This document shows positions 15,184 through 16,596 of a stretch of DNA of 16,596 nt, in pieces. A program made the position numbers and the translations under genes. How positions within the stretch are numbered: position 1 is the stretch's first letter; each line of letters starts with the position of its first letter. Origin of the DNA: Bacteroides sp. (GTDB taxonomy: Bacteria > Bacteroidota > Bacteroidia > Bacteroidales > Bacteroidaceae); the NCBI GenBank assembly GCA_019416685.1, contig DXWV01000068.1:1-16596 (forward strand), in the 5' to 3' direction. Under the pieces are notes generated by a model, which was not told the DNA's origin, made no database searches, and saw only the letters and a list, made by a program, of their open reading frames with translations.

Positions 15184-15345
15184 AGGTTATAAGCAATAAA
15201 GTTATAGAGTTATAAGGCGGTAGTGTTATAAGCCCGCCTCTACCACTTTCTAAATAGCTTTTAAATATGCCACTCCATAACATTATAACGTTATAACTTT
15301 ATAGTCCTACCACTCTATAGCATCATAACTCTATAACATTATAAC
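15184..15345. repeat. Octamer arrays in inverted arrangement between yicC and gmk
   Basis: On the left, 8-bp units with the core GTTATA occur at 15186, 15201, 15209 and 15225 (GTTATAAG, GTTATAGA, GTTATAAG, GTTATAAG, with GCGGTAGT between the last two). On the right, nine consecutive 8-bp units run from 15273 to 15344: CTCCATAA, CATTATAA, CGTTATAA, CTTTATAG, TCCTACCA, CTCTATAG, CATCATAA, CTCTATAA, CATTATAA. These are the same motif in the opposite orientation, so the halves can pair imperfectly, including GGTAG with CTACC. The array ends 14 nt before the gmk start. Confidence 0.85.
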
Positions 15346-15358
15346 CTTTTTTACTGTC

Positions 15359-15925
15359 ATGAAAGGGAAACTAATTATTTTCTCCGCCCCTTCGGGCTCA
15401 GGCAAATCTACAATTATAAATTATCTGTTAACGCAAGATTTAAACCTTGCATTCTCCATTTCGGCCACCAGCCGTCCGCCACGTGGTGAAGAGAAGCATG
15501 GAGTAGAATATTTCTTCCTCTCTCCGGATGAATTTCGCCAGCGTATCGCGAACAATGAATTTCTGGAATATGAAGAAGTCTATAAGGATCGTTACTATGG
15601 TACATTGAAAACACAAGTGGAACAACAATTGGAAACCGGACAAAATGTAGTATTCGATGTAGATGTTGTAGGTGGATGTAATATAAAGAAATTCTACGGT
15701 AAACAAGCTTTATCCCTGTTTATCCAACCACCTTGTGTAGACGAACTCCGCCGTCGTCTTGTGGGACGGGGTACAGATGCACCCGAAGTCATAGAACATC
15801 GCATAGCTAAAGCTGAATATGAATTGAGTTTTGCTCCCAGATTTGACAAAGTGATTATCAACGATGATCTGGAGACAGCCAAAGCTGAAGCGTTGAGAGT
15901 AATCAAAGAGTTCTTGGCATTATGA
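15359..15925 (+). CDS. gmk: Guanylate kinase
   Basis: Phosphorylates GMP to GDP with ATP, essential for guanine nucleotide supply; cytoplasmic. Length 188 residues, normal. The P-loop APSGSGKST is at 10-18, the GMP-binding region SATSRPPRGEEKHGVEYFF at 35-53, the FLEYEEVYKDRYYGT block follows, and the lid arginines are in ELRRRLVGRGTD (about 129-140). The ATG at 15359 gives the standard N-terminus with a short lead into the P-loop. The stop codon overlaps the nadD start by 4 bp (ATGA), so the two are translationally coupled. Confidence 0.98.
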   Translation: MKGKLIIFSAPSGSGKSTIINYLLTQDLNLAFSISATSRPPRGEEKHGVEYFFLSPDEFRQRIANNEFLEYEEVYKDRYYGTLKTQVEQQLETGQNVVFDVDVVGGCNIKKFYGKQALSLFIQPPCVDELRRRLVGRGTDAPEVIEHRIAKAEYELSFAPRFDKVIINDDLETAKAEALRVIKEFLAL

Positions 15926-16494
15926 GTAAATTGAAAACCGGAATATTCAGCGGTTCTTTTAATCCGATACACATTGGACATCTTGCACTGGCCAATTACC
16001 TTTGTGAGTTCTGCGGCTTAGATGAAGTCTGGTTTGTAGTTAGCCCCCACAATCCGTTGAAAGAGCAAGCTGATTTATGGCCCGACGAATTACGTCTCCA
16101 ACTGGTACAACTTGCCATTGAAGACTATCCGCATTTCCGCGCCTCCGATTTTGAATTTCATCTTCCCCGCCCTTCGTACACAGTCCACACATTGGACTGT
16201 TTGAAAAGCAACTACCCCGAACGAGAATTTCATCTGATCATCGGATCGGATAACTGGCTGACTTTCAATCGTTGGCGCGATCCAGATCGAATTATTGCAG
16301 AGAACCAAATACTCATTTATCCACGTCCCGGATATCCCGTAAACAAAGACGAATTACCCGAAACAGTTCGCATTGTCGACTCTCCTACCTTTGAAATAAG
16401 CTCCACATTTATCCGCCGTGCTCTGGCCGAAGGAAAGGACGTACGCTACTTCCTCCATCCTGCTGTCTATCGTCTGCTACGTGCTGAATTATAG
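15922..16494 (+). CDS. nadD: Nicotinate-nucleotide adenylyltransferase
   Basis: Adenylates nicotinate mononucleotide to deamido-NAD, a required step of NAD synthesis. It has 190 residues. The nucleotidyltransferase motif GSFNPIHIGH is at 11-20, SPHNPLK at 41-47, IIGSDNW at 106-112, YPRPGYP at 133-139, and the C-terminal ISSTFIR at 159-165. All are family signatures for NadD rather than for CoaD. It overlaps gmk by 4 bp and is the last complete gene in the window. Confidence 0.98.
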   Translation: MSKLKTGIFSGSFNPIHIGHLALANYLCEFCGLDEVWFVVSPHNPLKEQADLWPDELRLQLVQLAIEDYPHFRASDFEFHLPRPSYTVHTLDCLKSNYPEREFHLIIGSDNWLTFNRWRDPDRIIAENQILIYPRPGYPVNKDELPETVRIVDSPTFEISSTFIRRALAEGKDVRYFLHPAVYRLLRAEL

Positions 16495-16517
16495 GTACAT
16501 TCCTTATCTCAGTAAGA

Positions 16518-16544
16518 GTCGTTGTACGACATGCACATGTCGTA
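16518..16544. repeat. Palindrome with competing stem after nadD
   Basis: TACGACATGCACATGTCGTA (16525-16544) is an inverted repeat with an 8-bp stem and a GCAC loop. The upstream GTCGT (16518-16522) can pair instead with ACGAC (16526-16530). GTCGT therefore occurs twice, 21 bp apart, competing for one ACGAC. No T-tract follows, so it is not a standard terminator. Confidence 0.75.
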
Positions 16545-16567
16545 GGGATATTCAGTAAATGTTCCTC

Positions 16568-16594
16568 TTTCTCATAAATCAAGAGAAAAGTTTT
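16568..16594 (+). terminator. Weak hairpin near right edge
   Basis: TTTCTC (16568-16573) pairs with GAGAAA (16583-16588) over a 9-nt loop, followed by AGTTTT. It may be the terminator of the yicC-gmk-nadD transcript, but the stem is short and A/T-rich. Confidence 0.3.
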
Positions 16595-16596
16595 AC

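Noticed and set aside
15184..15345. CRISPR-like array
   Set aside because: The units are 8 bp with no spacers of uniform length, and no cas gene is in the window.

Overview
The window is a piece of a Bacteroides-type chromosome (phylum Bacteroidota). The evidence is a DUF4290 gene (a family I know only from Bacteroidota), several matches to the Bacteroides -7 promoter element TAnnTTTG just upstream of start codons, the lack of Shine-Dalgarno sequences, an anaerobic ribonucleotide reductase, and a moderate A+T bias. The species cannot be fixed by eye. Most of the window is housekeeping. No rRNA, tRNA, CRISPR array, complete insertion sequence or prophage gene was seen.

Left part (1-5211): the class III anaerobic ribonucleotide reductase nrdD, cut by the window's left edge, is followed by its activase nrdG. 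Between them lies a 29-bp perfect inverted repeat. Next comes a DHA2-type (EmrB/QacA) MFS exporter. A HAD-family phosphatase gene converges on it across a nested palindrome.

Middle (5212-7337): this is the accessory stretch. It holds a decayed phnW (2-aminoethylphosphonate:pyruvate aminotransferase) that has lost its 5' part and carries one frameshift and one nonsense codon. An A/T-rich orphan FkbM-type methyltransferase follows. A 300-bp non-coding spacer then contains a compact palindromic element.

Right part (7338-14054, minus strand): a long co-directional block, in transcription order tsaB, DUF4290, murA, rimM, M23 peptidase, dxr, rseP. It joins tRNA modification and ribosome maturation with cell-wall and isoprenoid precursor synthesis and envelope proteolysis. 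Candidate promoters precede tsaB and the M23 gene. A divergent region (14055-14283) separates this block from yicC, gmk and nadD on the plus strand, which supply a YicC-family RNase, guanylate kinase and NAD synthesis.

The most unusual signal is not a gene. At least five spacers between co-directional genes hold degenerate short tandem arrays of 7-bp or 8-bp period, each with a different consensus (nrdD/nrdG, dxr/rseP, DUF4290/murA, tsaB/DUF4290, yicC/gmk). A sixth (rimM/M23) has a looser 9-10-bp period. In two of them the array is present in both orientations and would fold into a large hairpin. A second point of note is that MurA has Asp in place of the usual catalytic Cys, which predicts insensitivity to fosfomycin.
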